This document shows positions 20,836-33,800 of a stretch of 64,000 nucleotides of DNA, in pieces. Source of the stretch: Archilochus colubris (Eukaryota > Chordata > Aves > Apodiformes > Trochilidae); the NCBI GenBank assembly GCA_023079485.1, contig CM041083.1, positions 141,125,052 through 141,189,051 of the forward strand, in the 5' to 3' direction. A model generated the notes under the pieces. The model was not told the origin of the DNA, searched no databases, and worked only from the letters and a program-made list of their open reading frames with translations. Both the position numbers and the translations under genes were made by a program. Position 1 is the stretch's first letter, and each line of letters begins with the position of its first letter.

Positions 20836-23519
20836 AAGAACGAGTCAGAGACCAAGCAATACCCTGGAAAAATGGGAAATCACAAATTTAGAAAACAAAG
20901 GCATTACAATTCACTGCTCTCCTTGCGCTGACTTGTCTTTGCTTTTCCCAGTGAGTGCTAATTAAGGTAAAACAAGGCTTTTAATAGGAAGTGAATGTGA
21001 TAGTAATTCTTTCTGAAAGCAGAGAGAGCTGAGAATGGCTGAAAGCTGTTAACTCAATGTAAAAGCCAAGCCAAAAAAACCAAAAACAAACAAACAAACA
21101 AACAAAAAAAAACCAACCAAAAAAAACCCCAACACAACAGAGCCTACTATCCTTCCTATAAGCAGCCAAGCAAAAGGAAACAATGGACTACCTGGGAAAA
21201 AGTGTATATACTCTTTCTATTGACCATCATTCAGTTGTCTTACATCATGTTTTTTTCTTCTTTCACCCTATTTCTATTAAAGCAGCATCCAATTTTCTGA
21301 TTTCTGATTAATGTCAACATTTCACAACCTGTGTATTCACTGATAAAGAAATTAGGAGATTTATCTCATGATAGTTACCCTCTTTTAATGAAAAATCTAC
21401 CCTTTTCAAGGGTTGGTACCCTACTAGCCCCATTAATTTTTTTCTTCTATGCAATGGCTGCTCCTTGTTGAGAAAAGATTTTAAAAAAGAAAGTTTCCAA
21501 GGTCATAATTGCTTTTCTTTAGTTCATGCCCATTCCTACAGGACAAGCAAACCAGTTTATTTTTGAAGCAAACAATTCAAGAAATCCTTAACTTGTTACA
21601 TACACACACATCTTCCAATTTTCCCTCTTTTTCAGATCATAAAAAAGTGCTGACAAATGAAAAGAGTAACAGTTCATCCCTTCCTTATGTTTTCCCCCAA
21701 ACTGAGCCCTTATTATCTTTATCATCTGTTGGTATTTTTTTAACTGGTTTTTAGTTTCTATCTCCTTACAGTACCTTCTACACTTCCACAGATTTCATCA
21801 ACAATTTTTTGTCCAGAATTTCCTCCTACATTCTGTTCTGCTTTTGATCTTCCTTTTCTGTTTGTATGTGTGGTACCACCCTTTTCAGAGATCATAACCA
21901 TACAGTTTAAAGTTGTTTCCTGCTTTCCATGTCCTTGCATGCCAGGACTAAAAATATTACATCTCTTTCATTAATTTCTCTGCCTTCTCTTTTTTATTTT
22001 CCTAAATCATCTTCTACTACACTTTTTTGCAGTCTGACCAGTCTTCTCTTGTTTGCTCATTACTTCTTCACAACTTAAACCTTCTTCCCTCTTTATGCCC
22101 CTCTGTAATGGTGCCAAATTTTAATGTTTTTATTGTTCCCTGGTTTCCCTAGTTAAAGTCTCTTTTCCTCAGTTATACCTCCTCCCTCAGTGTTTGTCTC
22201 TTTCCTCTATTTTCTCCCCTCCTCCTCCTTCAACTAAACGAGGTTACTACCTGATACTACCAAGTAATTAAAAAGTCAATAACTTTATTTTGCTAATGAT
22301 TGTTGTCTTTACTAGCAAGCTCTCCTGAAACAAAGGTAGTACAGATTTGTTTAAATTGTCAAATTCTATTTGAGATTCATCAGCAACCAAAAGCAAATGA
22401 AGAAATTTATTTTGAAATTATGTTTTGTTGCACTTTCACTCCCACCTTGAGCATGTCTCACCTTAGCTCTATTCCACTAATAAGAACAAAAAGGAGACTC
22501 TCAGATGTGTTCAAGTCTTCCTTATCTAACACACCTGTAAAAACTTTGCAGGTAAACCTTGGATCATATATTAGAGATTTAGAACATAAGGGAAAACTGG
22601 CATAACCACCTTGGACAGTCAAATGTTCCTTGATAACTATTGTTGGGCTGTGCAGATAAAGATGATGTTCAACAGCAAAGATAGTTTGAATCAGCTGACT
22701 CAACTGCAACAAGAACCTTGCTTCTAGCATTAGCACTACAAAGAATGACTGCATTCAATCACCACCTTCCTTGTGTTTTCTCACAAAATTAAGTAATTTC
22801 TTTGGTTCACTCATACTACAGTAAGACAATTCAATTAGAAAATGTTCACTGAGTACCAACTGCTCTGTAGTAAGCACCCACATCCCCTTACGACAGATCT
22901 GTCGAGGCAAAATCCCTCAGAGAAAAAACATGTAACATTCTTTATATCTGTCACAGGATTTAAGTACATCCAGGAGCCCTGACCACAGAGCTGTTACTTA
23001 CAGTGCTAGCTGCCTTTGCAGCAGTGCCCTGCAGTTTGTGAAAGCATCAAATCCTGACAGCAGCCTGCAGAGCAGCCAACTCAGTTCAATAACTTGTGCT
23101 TTCAGGTGAGGATTGGATCTAACCAAGAGGTTTAAGGTGGAAGTATATGAAAAGCAGATGAAGAACTGTTTTGAGTTCATGGGACTGTGTGGCAGAGAGC
23201 CAGGACTGAGGAGTATGGGATGAAAAGGTAAGACAGTAAGCATAGGATTTCAAACACAGAAGCTGAAGTATGAAGAGGGGCCTGACACTCTAAGGAGCAA
23301 CAGGGGATGTGAAAGAAGAGAGCATACATGGTAAAATACTACTTTTTACATCATAAGTTACCAAGAACTATAAGGAAAAATTACTAAATCAAAGCAAAAA
23401 AATCTTTGCCCTCTGTAGTGCAGATGCAGCATCCTGAGAGAGTTAATTCTAGGTCTTGAGACGAAAGGAAGTGCAATGTTCTAACATATTCCTAAAATTA
23501 GAAAAACCACAGAGCTTGT
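20836..23519. other. Intergenic downstream of TFDP1
   Basis: Low-complexity A/C-rich patch at 21066-21135 (AAAC units). No gene recognised. The frame at 22300-22605 has no known relatives that I can name. Confidence 0.5.
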
Positions 23520-23538
23520 TAAAAATGCCCATGCGCGT

Positions 23539-23544
23539 TTTATT
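23539..23544 (-). terminator. TFDP1: TFDP1 distal poly(A) signal AATAAA
   Basis: AATAAA on the - strand, about 1.16 kb below the stop. Another AATAAA is at 23629-23624, and either could be used. Confidence 0.55.
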
Positions 23545-23623
23545 AATAAAAACTAACAGTGCCAAGGTTAAACAAGTCAAACAATTATAGTCTCTTTATA
23601 TTCCATAAAATATTACAGAAAAG

Positions 23624-23629
23624 TTTATT
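23624..23629 (-). terminator. TFDP1: TFDP1 proximal poly(A) signal AATAAA
   Basis: AATAAA on the - strand, 85 bp before the distal signal. Alternative cleavage is possible. Confidence 0.45.
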
Positions 23630-24704
23630 TGTGTTTCAATAAAAAGACTACTGTCTTAGAATAGGCAGCTGACAGTATTTGTGCAGTTAATTGTTTGTGA
23701 ATAAATTTAAAAAGACTACCACCTGCCCTGAAATTCCTTTTATAAAAATGAACTATTAAAAATGATTGACAAATTTTGAGTTAAAAAACTTAAAACATTC
23801 TCTATATTTAATTTCAACTTTATAATAGATTACAGGAAGATGCTTATGAAACAAATACAAACATTTGTTTCAGTACATGTCTTTATATGATAGACTTATA
23901 AGTATGTAAACAACTATATAATAAAAAGTTTCCAAAGTCTGCCTGTAAGAAATCAGGCAAATTTTACCATAAGCAATAAATCATTCCAAACCTTCAAGAC
24001 ATTTTATATAGCTGCACCAACTGGCAGTAAACATTTGCCTAGAACTTTGTAATTCGTATGTCCCAACATACAGTGAAAAGTATATAAACTTGATGGAATC
24101 ATAATGTTAGATATAATTTAAGGGAAAATAAGTTCACAACAACATTTCTGGAATTTAACATGTAAAAAAGTAGGACGTATCTTTCTTGTTTGGTTCTTTG
24201 GACACTGCGTGATTAACAAAAAACACTACTACATTAGCTCACTATCCCTCAAAAAGTGGCATAATCAAAATACACTCCAAATAAATTGCCATTCAGTGTA
24301 TTCATTTTCCACAGAAGGACAGTATTTTATTTCTCAATGATGTGTCTACATTTTCTTTAGCAAACTTCGCAAGAACATTTGGGGCAAAATCCATTTTCCT
24401 TCAAGTAAAAAAAAAACCCAAACAAAAAAACAGCCAACAAACCAAAAACCCCTAAAACAAGAGTAAATAAAGGCTCTGCATTAACACACTGGTATCAAAA
24501 ACACACATCCACACCACATTTAAAAATATCCTACATAAAACAATCCTTGCTTGCTTATCAGAGGTGCAATTTCTAAACTCAGAACTGCTTACCAATATTC
24601 TCCTCGAGGGATGGGGCAAAGTAATTTGAGACACTTCTCCCTAGAACAATTTATTCCTGAAGCTTGCTGAATTTTAACAAAAAATAGTCTACAAGCAAAG
24701 GGCA

Positions 24705-24852
24705 TCAGTCGTCATCATCATTTTCATTAAAATCGTCGTCGTCGTCATCGTCATCTCCAACATAAGAAACTGGTGTCTCAACTCTGGAGCCACTGTACTG
24801 AGATCCATTTGAACTTGTAGCCAACATCCCATCTCCACCATTAGAAAAGTCA
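24705..24852 (-). CDS. TFDP1: TFDP1 last coding exon, acidic C-terminus
   Basis: 148 nt, residues 363-411 and TGA at 24707-24705. It reads [32 protein letters not shown], eight consecutive Asp, FNENDDDD. Acceptor TTCTGCAG. The Asp run is encoded by GAC/GAT triplets. Confidence 0.96.
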
Positions 24853-27800
24853 CTGCAGAAAAAAAATAATAATAAAAAAAAAGCCAGTTGGCATTGTTTA
24901 ACATTTTTTTTTCTATTTTACTGTGGTCTTAAATACAATCATGTGTCTATTCTGTTTCTTTAATGTATCTGCCACTGCAACTTGAGCTCTTATTTATGTC
25001 AGAACTGCTTCTCAAAAGCAGAAACAGTCACTTTGAAATTGTTCTTACTATGTTTCTTCCCTTAGGTTCAAGATAAAGATTAAATCCTTTCACAAATGTC
25101 TTAGAAGTATGCTTTCCAGGTTTCCTGTAAAGAGCATTTAGTATAAAGGCTAACTAAGCCCTTTAATATTTTTATGCAGCACTGGATGCTTGCAGAAAGA
25201 CAAGTGTCTTTCAAAAGCACTATAAAAATTTAAAAGCACTATAAAATTGAGAAATTAATAGCTTTTCCCTAGTTCCTTCTTATTTCAGGGCAAACACTGC
25301 TACACGTGCTGTATTTTTAGCTCAAATTTTTTTTATTCATTAAGCTTTTCTAGTAAAAAACAAACAAAAAAAATCCAAAAACCCCAAAGCAACAAACAAA
25401 AATCTTGTAGGTTTTCTACTGTATTGCAGTCCCCAGTATCAATACAGACTGGGTGAAGGGACTGCAAGTGGAAGAACTTGGGAAACTAGTATACCAAAAC
25501 TTAGATACTCATTGATGTCTGAGAATAACCTTAAACACATATTCACACCACATTTAATTAGAACTTGTTTCATGAAGCATTTAATCCCAGATTAATGCCT
25601 TTGATGATCACAGACTTTAAAAAATAACTGATAATTTCACCTCACCTGGCTGAAAATCTTGTGCCATTTGATGCAGAACCTGATGAAGATGTGACATATA
25701 CACTGCTGATTGATCCCTGAGCCATTTCTGTAAGAGAAGCAATACAGATGTCAACAATACTTCAAAATACACTCATCTAATTCAGTTGAAATTCTTAATG
25801 CTTTTAAAATCCAGAAAGTAAGTCTTGCAAGGAAAACACCAAAATACTGTACAATGAATACACCAAAATGTACTGTATCCATAACCATGATTAAAAACCA
25901 AGCAGCTAATGCAACAGCAGAATTTCAAAATGCAGTAAAAGCTATCCTAGTGAAGTGAGCAAGTCAGATGTCTTCAGCATTCTTACATAATGAAAACAAA
26001 AACAGTACAAAATGAAGCCAGGACCATGTCTACACTTTACAACATGCCTTTGCAGGTGAATCAACTCACACACTACAAGGATCTACTTGTCTGGTATAAT
26101 GCAAAATGTGTTTCTGGAAAGAGCAACAGCCTATTCTCTATGAACCTCTGTTATTTCTTTCTTAAGTTACACTACCAAGCATACTTATTGTAGAACTGGT
26201 TAGAAAACTTCACTCCAAATCAGTGGAAATTAGCTGATCTTGGATATTTTCCTGTTTTTAACTTGAGACCCACATTAAAGAAGCAAACAAAAGGACTCTT
26301 TTTAGAGTAACTAACCTGTCACATATGGTTCCAGAGCTTTAGGAACCAAACTCCTTGCAATTTTTAGGTCCTCTGCTGAACAGCTTCCAGATTCTAGCCC
26401 ACAAGCCATTCCCATGCGTTTTAGTACTTCTATATCATCATGAATTTCAAAAGTATTGTCAAAATTAAATAGATATTCAAACCTGGAAAGGAAAAATGTC
26501 TCAATTAGCTTCAATTACTTCAGCTAACTTTCAAGTTTCAACTACCTTGCCAGTTTCAGGAATTGCAGCATTTTAACAGCTTAACACACAGTGTTAGTGA
26601 CTCAACACGAGCAACTAAACCTGCAATAACACGCATTATATAAATCTTTAACAGGCCAGCTAAACAAATACTGAGTTTTAATTAAGTATTTTGCATGTTT
26701 TATTATTTTTTCTTTAATACTGTTCCTCTGCCTACCGCGTAGTTTTTAGAAATGTTTTTAAGCTCTTCTAATTAGCTAATAGTGCAAGTAGAAACCACAG
26801 CTACATTCAGCTTCTTTTCAGATGAAAACCCCATCTTTTTCAAGCAGAAATAGAGAACAGCATTTATGAAAGCAAAATCCACTTAAAATTCTGCTGGGTG
26901 TATTTCATCATGCTAAGCCAGAGGTAAACACTACTTCTTGAAGCATGATCTCAAACTTCACAGAGTTGCCTTACTTTGCTTCTAACATCTTACATATTAA
27001 GTCTTAAAGAACTTAAAGTGTAATCACCATTATTCTGTTTATTAAAAAGCTCTATTCAATGTTTCTACTCAAAATGAGTTTACTCAACTGAAATGCATGC
27101 TCTCAATCTACAAATTTACTTGAAGAGTACATGTATTCAGATTTCATTCTTAGCAAATCCAGATGAACACTTCAGCATGGACTTCAAAGTTGTACCAAAA
27201 GCCAGACAGAAAAATCTGTTAACTCACTTGTCATTTGAAATACTGCAGTCAATCACTGTTTTCTTGCTGGTGTTCACAATGATAAATGGTAAGTGGATGA
27301 CAGAATTGGAAGGTGGGGGTCGGTTTGCCTGTTGTTCTGCTTGACGGTTTCGCTGAACAAGGTTCTTAAAGGCAATTTGCTAGAAAAAGCAATAGTGATA
27401 CAAAAAGTATGAATTAAACCTTCACCATTCTGGTAATGAAAAAACACCCCTCAGATAAAGAAAACCAGCAATGGTTGCAGCAAGCAAGTGCAGAAAAGGA
27501 AGAGTGTTTGCCATATTCCTGCATCTTAAGATGCAAGAAGAGACACAAATGGTAACAGCAAAAATACAACATGGTAAAACTTAACTGAGAAAAAAAATGC
27601 ACATTCCAGTAACTGTACCAGGACAGATCCTTGATGGAATGAAGTTATAACCATGACTGGAAAAGGGGATTTTCACACAGCATGCTAATTTCCCTGTTTA
27701 CTATTCCAATGTAGCTACTGCACTCTACCAGCTGTTTGATTAATACTGTATTTTTACTAACATAATATTCTAAAAACCAGTTAATGCTTGGGATTTGAAC

Positions 27801-30800
27801 ATCTGACATCAGGTTTTGAATTACTCAACTAGTACTAGTGACTCTTCAGACACAATTTTATCTACAGACGCACTCTAGATTACAGAACTGAATTGGAAAA
27901 CTCAGAGGACACAGTAACACAGCTACTCTTAGCAGAAATTCTGTTTAAACATACTTGAAACTGCAGAGTCCATCCTAACTCATGGAAGGTTTCTAGCTTC
28001 CCCATTGGTAATGGCCAACAGCATGGTCCCAGCCAAACTACCATTAAAACTTCATGAATTAAAAGCCTATTAATTAGACTGAATCAAAAAAGCATATGCC
28101 TATCCCCCCTCAGTGGGATAAAACAAGAGGCATACAGATATGTTACCTTGCCCTATAGACAAGAGTACCTTGACTGTACCTGTAGAATGAGTTCTTGTAG
28201 TTGAGACTGTTTTTGCTTTATTCTTTCAAGTCTTCTCTGTTTCTCCACCTTAAGACAGAAAAGGGATTTGTTAATAATAAATTCTTTTTTTAATCTCTAT
28301 CTTTTCCCCCTAAAATCACTTCAGTATCACAGCATTGCAGGTATGATGCATAATCTTTTAAGGTTCTGTGGTTATTTAAAGATCTAATGATCAAAGTTCA
28401 CATAAGTAGTACTGATGGAAACTACAACAAAGACCAGAATTAGAACATTGGATAATGAAGTACAATATATCTGGAAGAAGGTAAAAATATCTTTGCAAAC
28501 AGAAGATATGCCTCAAAGAATTATCCAAACTCTTTCAAGGAGGCAAAGAGCATTTAGACCAGAATGATCCACTTGCTGTAGTCTGCTGATATTGGAGGTA
28601 CTGGAGAAGATCCTTCAAAGATGCTTAAAGAAATGAAGTTGCTATGGAACTAAAGATTAAGTTCCTACAGTACTAAATACTTACTAAATAATAACATAAA
28701 ATATTACAGATAAAATGGTAGGAAATAAACTGCTTTCCCAGTGGAGGAAGCTCACTAGATTCCCACAAGGACTTACAGACTGCTATTAAGATTACAGAGG
28801 ATCAGAATATGTAAAATAAATAGTAAAGGGATAAATAGTAAGGGGACAGAATCTGCTGACAATGCTGGGCTACCTGGCATAAAAAGAAAGCTTGACACAA
28901 AGCACTCTTGGAGTGTTGTAACACTGAGTGATTAGCTCAAAACCTGATGTGGTAGATGTGAGAAAGTACAACCCCATTAATGTGAATTTTAAAAATAAAA
29001 TTACATTCAGTAGAGATCCCAAATTAGAGTATCTACAAAACCATCAGATGAGTACACTGCAACGGCCAAAAATATGAATTGCTAGGCAAGAAACTGATAA
29101 CAGAACAGAAATTATCATTACATCAGTGTATAAACCCATCTACTTTGAATTCTATAGGTTGGGTGGGTATTTCACAAAAGAACCACACAAAAGAAGAATC
29201 AGGATTATCAGTGTACAGAACAGATTTCACACAAGGGAATAGGTAAAATAGAAAGGAGAATGAAATAATGGGGGAGAACAGGTAAGTTATCTAAAAAAAA
29301 ATTAATAGGATGGAGAAAGTCAATAAGGAATGACCAAGTACCCACCACTTCCAACAAAAGCAGATTTTAAAAATTATAAAAAAATAAGTCAGAGGATATC
29401 AACTATACATAGCATGTTCAAAACATTTCCTAAGAAGCATCTAATGCATCTGAAACTCACTGCCACAAAAAACTTCAATGTTAAAAGCTAACTTTGTATG
29501 AAGTAAAACTTTGTGGAGAAAAACTGAGGGATATTAAACAGAAGAATATTATTTTCAAATACTATATTACACTTGTACCTCAACAACTATTTCCTCCTCT
29601 TGCAACATTCAGCTAACTTCTCACTTTGGTACTCTGTCCTTGTTCTCATCCTAAATACATGAACCTTCACTGTGCATTATTACATTCTAAGTTGCCTATT
29701 TTTACTTCAGCCCTAATATTATCCTACCCTTCTTTAGGACATCAACAGTCACAGCATCAAACCCAGCTGAAGGAGTCACACTTTTCTTTTGCTCCAACAT
29801 TACTGGCAATACCATACCTTGTGAGACACATCCAAAGAGAACTACTTCTAAAATTCCTCCAGCTAGCCAGTGCCCTTCTCAGCACAAAGCACCATCATCT
29901 TCAAATCACTTCACCTCACATACTCACCCTACTATTTATGCCTGTTATAACTCTCTTACTCTACTAATTTTCCCTTAAGATGACAAATACTTAAAAAAAA
30001 CAGGTTCCTTAGATATCTTGTATTTTCTTAATACAGATAGCAATTGCTATTACTTAGCAACTAAGTTATTTCAGTACTAACTGAACAATCAATTATCAGT
30101 ATTCAACAAAAATCTCCATAAAACTAGCCCTCTGCAGATAGATTCCAAAACATTTCTTTCCAATTTTCCAGCTTCTACACTGACTTCAGTCCTGCTGAAG
30201 TGGATTTAGACTTATGAAGAATAAAGTCTAATTCTATTCTTACAAAGCAAATTTCAGTAAACCTCAGTGATTTTATTAGCCCACAAATCTCAGAAAAAAA
30301 ACAAAACAAAACCCAACAACAATCAAACCCTGAAACCCTGCCAGAAATTACAAATTCCTTTCAGTATAAAACATGTTACTTCTTACCCAAGCTATGAAGT
30401 AATAAAAAAACCCCCAAAATATCTTATATATTCATGCAAGACAAATGTCAGAAATACATGAGTGATGCACATATATGTAGGTTTACATTCAACATCTGTC
30501 ATCACAGATGTATTATTTGTTTGGCATCTGGAGAAAAAAATACTTCTTGACTCTTGAGCACCACACGACCTCCATGCTGGAAACACATATAAACACATAT
30601 AAATCTTTCAGTTTAACTTCCACTCAGAATCATTTGATAAGCATGGTAAAAGCTGTGAGAGCTGTATTTTCACCACATAAGAATTCTAAAATAATACATA
30701 TTTAAGCAAATTTTAAGTGTGTGTTCTGTAAATACATATTAAGAGTCAAACCAGACCACATTATTTTACCTTGCTATCTCAGAAGATCACATGTACATGT

Positions 30801-33800
30801 TGGATCAATACACATTTACTCAAACACAAAGCCACTGTGAATTTCCTAATACATATACCTCTAAATTCTGACATTCCTGAGCCGAGTTAGTAGGTAGACC
30901 AATCCATTTGATTTCCTTCTTCTCCTTGGAGATAATGTTCATGGCCATAAGGACATTTAAGGCATCATAGACACGTCGTCTAATATTCTTCTGGTCATAA
31001 GCCTGCTGTGGAAATAGTGCAATAATCAAAAACATATCTGTGACAAAATATATGAAAACAAATGTATTATAGTAAATGAGTAAACTTGGGTAACATCTGA
31101 ACTGTTGCATTTAAAAGTAGAAAAAGAAATACGTAAGTCTCAAAAACAAATTTCTATTCCCCCATTTGGTTCATATGCAATTGACCTCCCATATACTTAC
31201 TGATTCATTTGGTGAAATGTGATTATCAGTGGTACTGAATTCTGCAACCAACTCGTCTGCCACCTCATTGTATGAGGTGGTTCCTTTTCTTTGTACCTTC
31301 TCACAAACCTTCATAGAGAAATGACGTAAACCCTTGCCATTCTTCTCTCCTTTTTTGTTCCGCTTCCTAAATATATGTATAATATATATTTTAAGAAGAT
31401 TTGAACTTTGGAATATTTAATGTCTCTTTTTCAAATACAGGCACACTGCTGCAAAAACCAAGCCTTCCCTTTTATTCTGCTTCTAACCCCTTCCCAACTA
31501 TTTTATCAATAATTTTTCCCCCCTACAATTTACAATAATTAACAATTCTAATATCTTGATGCTGAAACACAGTACAAATTCATCCTTCTGGCAACTCTAA
31601 TAGTTCCAGTAACAGATAGAAAGTTAACAGTAGGGATACTCCTTGAGGAAGTCAGTAAGTAAAGCCTTCCAATCTTCAAGACAAGAAAGGATAGAAGGAT
31701 AAATGCTAAAATATGAAAAGTTAATTACAGGAGATAATATTTTCGGTGTTTGTTTTGGGTTTCACTTGTTCATTCGGTTTTGGGGTTTTGTTTTTGAAAT
31801 TTAAACACCCCATCTAATTTGACCACAAAAAATTAAGACTGGACACTGTTTTACGTAAATCAAATCATCACACAACAGGCTGATACTGATTAAACTCAGT
31901 GAACATTACACAATCACTAAAACACAGATGTAAATTTATACAGTATGTGAAGTTGCCACAAAAGCTTTGAAGTTACAGCAGATGCTGGAAGTATAACAAA
32001 GCTTTCTATACACCTTAAAATTTCCTTGTAACTTTGGATAAAATGTAAGTATCAACAAAATTAGCACTAGCATTAGAACCTCCCAATTCTCTATACCTCA
32101 TCTTGCTGATTAATTCCGAAGTAGAGATCTATTTGTTTTACAAGGCAATGATGAAAATTCAGTTTTATAGCAATTACATAACTGAAGATCCTTAAAAACA
32201 AGCTTACATGAGAAAAGACAGCAAAAGAATGCATTTGTTACATCTAAATCTTTTCCCATAAGACCTAAATTCTTATTTCAAATGATACTTCAGGATACAG
32301 TTGTTCAAATCTGAAATGTCTGTGGTTTTGTGTTTTTTGTTTGTTTATTGGTTTTGTTTGATTGATTTATTGTTTGGAAACAAACCAGAAAAACAGAAAC
32401 ACCAAATTAAAACCTGAACTAAGTCAGACAAATTCCTCTGTACTTTCAGGAACTTAATACTCTAAAGGTAAGTAACCTTTATATGGATATAACCTGAATA
32501 ACCATCAGTGTTTACAGAAAACTTTCTTGGCTTTTTAATCACACATGAGGAGGTATTAATTCTTGTGTGACTATGCCTGGTTTTAATACAGTAAGCCTTT
32601 CTTGAAGGAAAGGTGAATAGACTGTTTTTCTCACATTGCTAGCCTGAAGAGTATATACCCCATCACAATGAGCTCAGAAAATTAATTAACTGGAACTTTT
32701 ATTTTGCTCACCCAGCAGACCATGGTGAAGAATCTGCAGTCTGGTTCTGTGACACAAAGTGTGTGTTAGGTGTATGTGGGCTTCCTACCAGGATAGTATT
32801 TGGCGCTGAAGGTCTCTGAGGTGTACCAATAACCTAGAACAAAGATAAAATCATTTGAAAATGATCATAAATATTCAATAATATTTGGATGCTGCATTAT
32901 CCAAACATAATGTTTTTCTTACCTACATTATTAGATGCATTGCATTTATCAACACTAGAACAAAAACCTCCAGATTACAAATTATGTATTTAGAGCACTT
33001 TAATTAACGAGCATTTTATGTTTTATCATACTTAAATGAGATTTCCATGCTTTCTCGATTTCTTAATGATATTCTACACTAACTTAGATCAAAGCATACT
33101 CAGATCCTCAGAAAAAAAAAACAAAAAGGCAAAGAAATCCCTATCAGACCACATTTAAAGAAGCTACAGACAGTTAAAGTATAAATATATGGTACAGGAA
33201 GATCTGAAAATCAGTGAAAGCAAAGAACATTTTTCTCTGAGGTCAGTTTCTATAACTAAAGTCAAAATCAAAATACAAATAAGTTAGAAGTGAGAAAAAG
33301 TATGGGCCAGATTTTCTGATCTGATCACTACAGTAAGCAAGACCAATTCAGGTAAAACCATTTCATTCCAAACCTGTTAGGAGCAAGCACTTAGCTGATT
33401 CCAGTCATCAGGCTTACAGGTAAGTGGTCTTAAAGATGTGCTACTTTCATCATGAATAATACACACATTCATTCATACAAGCAGAGGCACTTTCCTTATC
33501 TGTGAACACTAGCTGAAGCCAAACTCCCACTTTTGCAGATGTTTTTTTTTTTATAAATATAACTTGCTAGGTGATATGTATATAGAAAAAGAAAATTACA
33601 CTGCACATACTTTTACTTTATAGAAACATATACACAGTTTCTTGGGATACATTTACTTCTCAATGGAACAGCAGATTGAATGTGACATCAGCTGAAGTGA
33701 AAAAAAAAAAATCAAATTATTTGCCCCTGTACTCAGCCCTGGTGAGGCCACAGCTCGAGTCCTGTGCCCAGTTCTGGGCACCTCAGTTCAGGAAGGAGAT

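Larger units (their letters stand above)
23520..24704 (-). other. TFDP1: TFDP1 3' untranslated region (inferred)
   Basis: About 1.2 kb of AT-rich non-coding sequence below the stop codon, ending near two canonical poly(A) signals. The length is inferred from those signals. No coding frame or repeat is seen. Confidence 0.65.

Noticed and set aside
30820..31110. 96-residue frame as a separate short gene
   Set aside because: It is the TFDP1 exon with RRVYD read through into both flanking introns; canonical splice sites bound the real exon.
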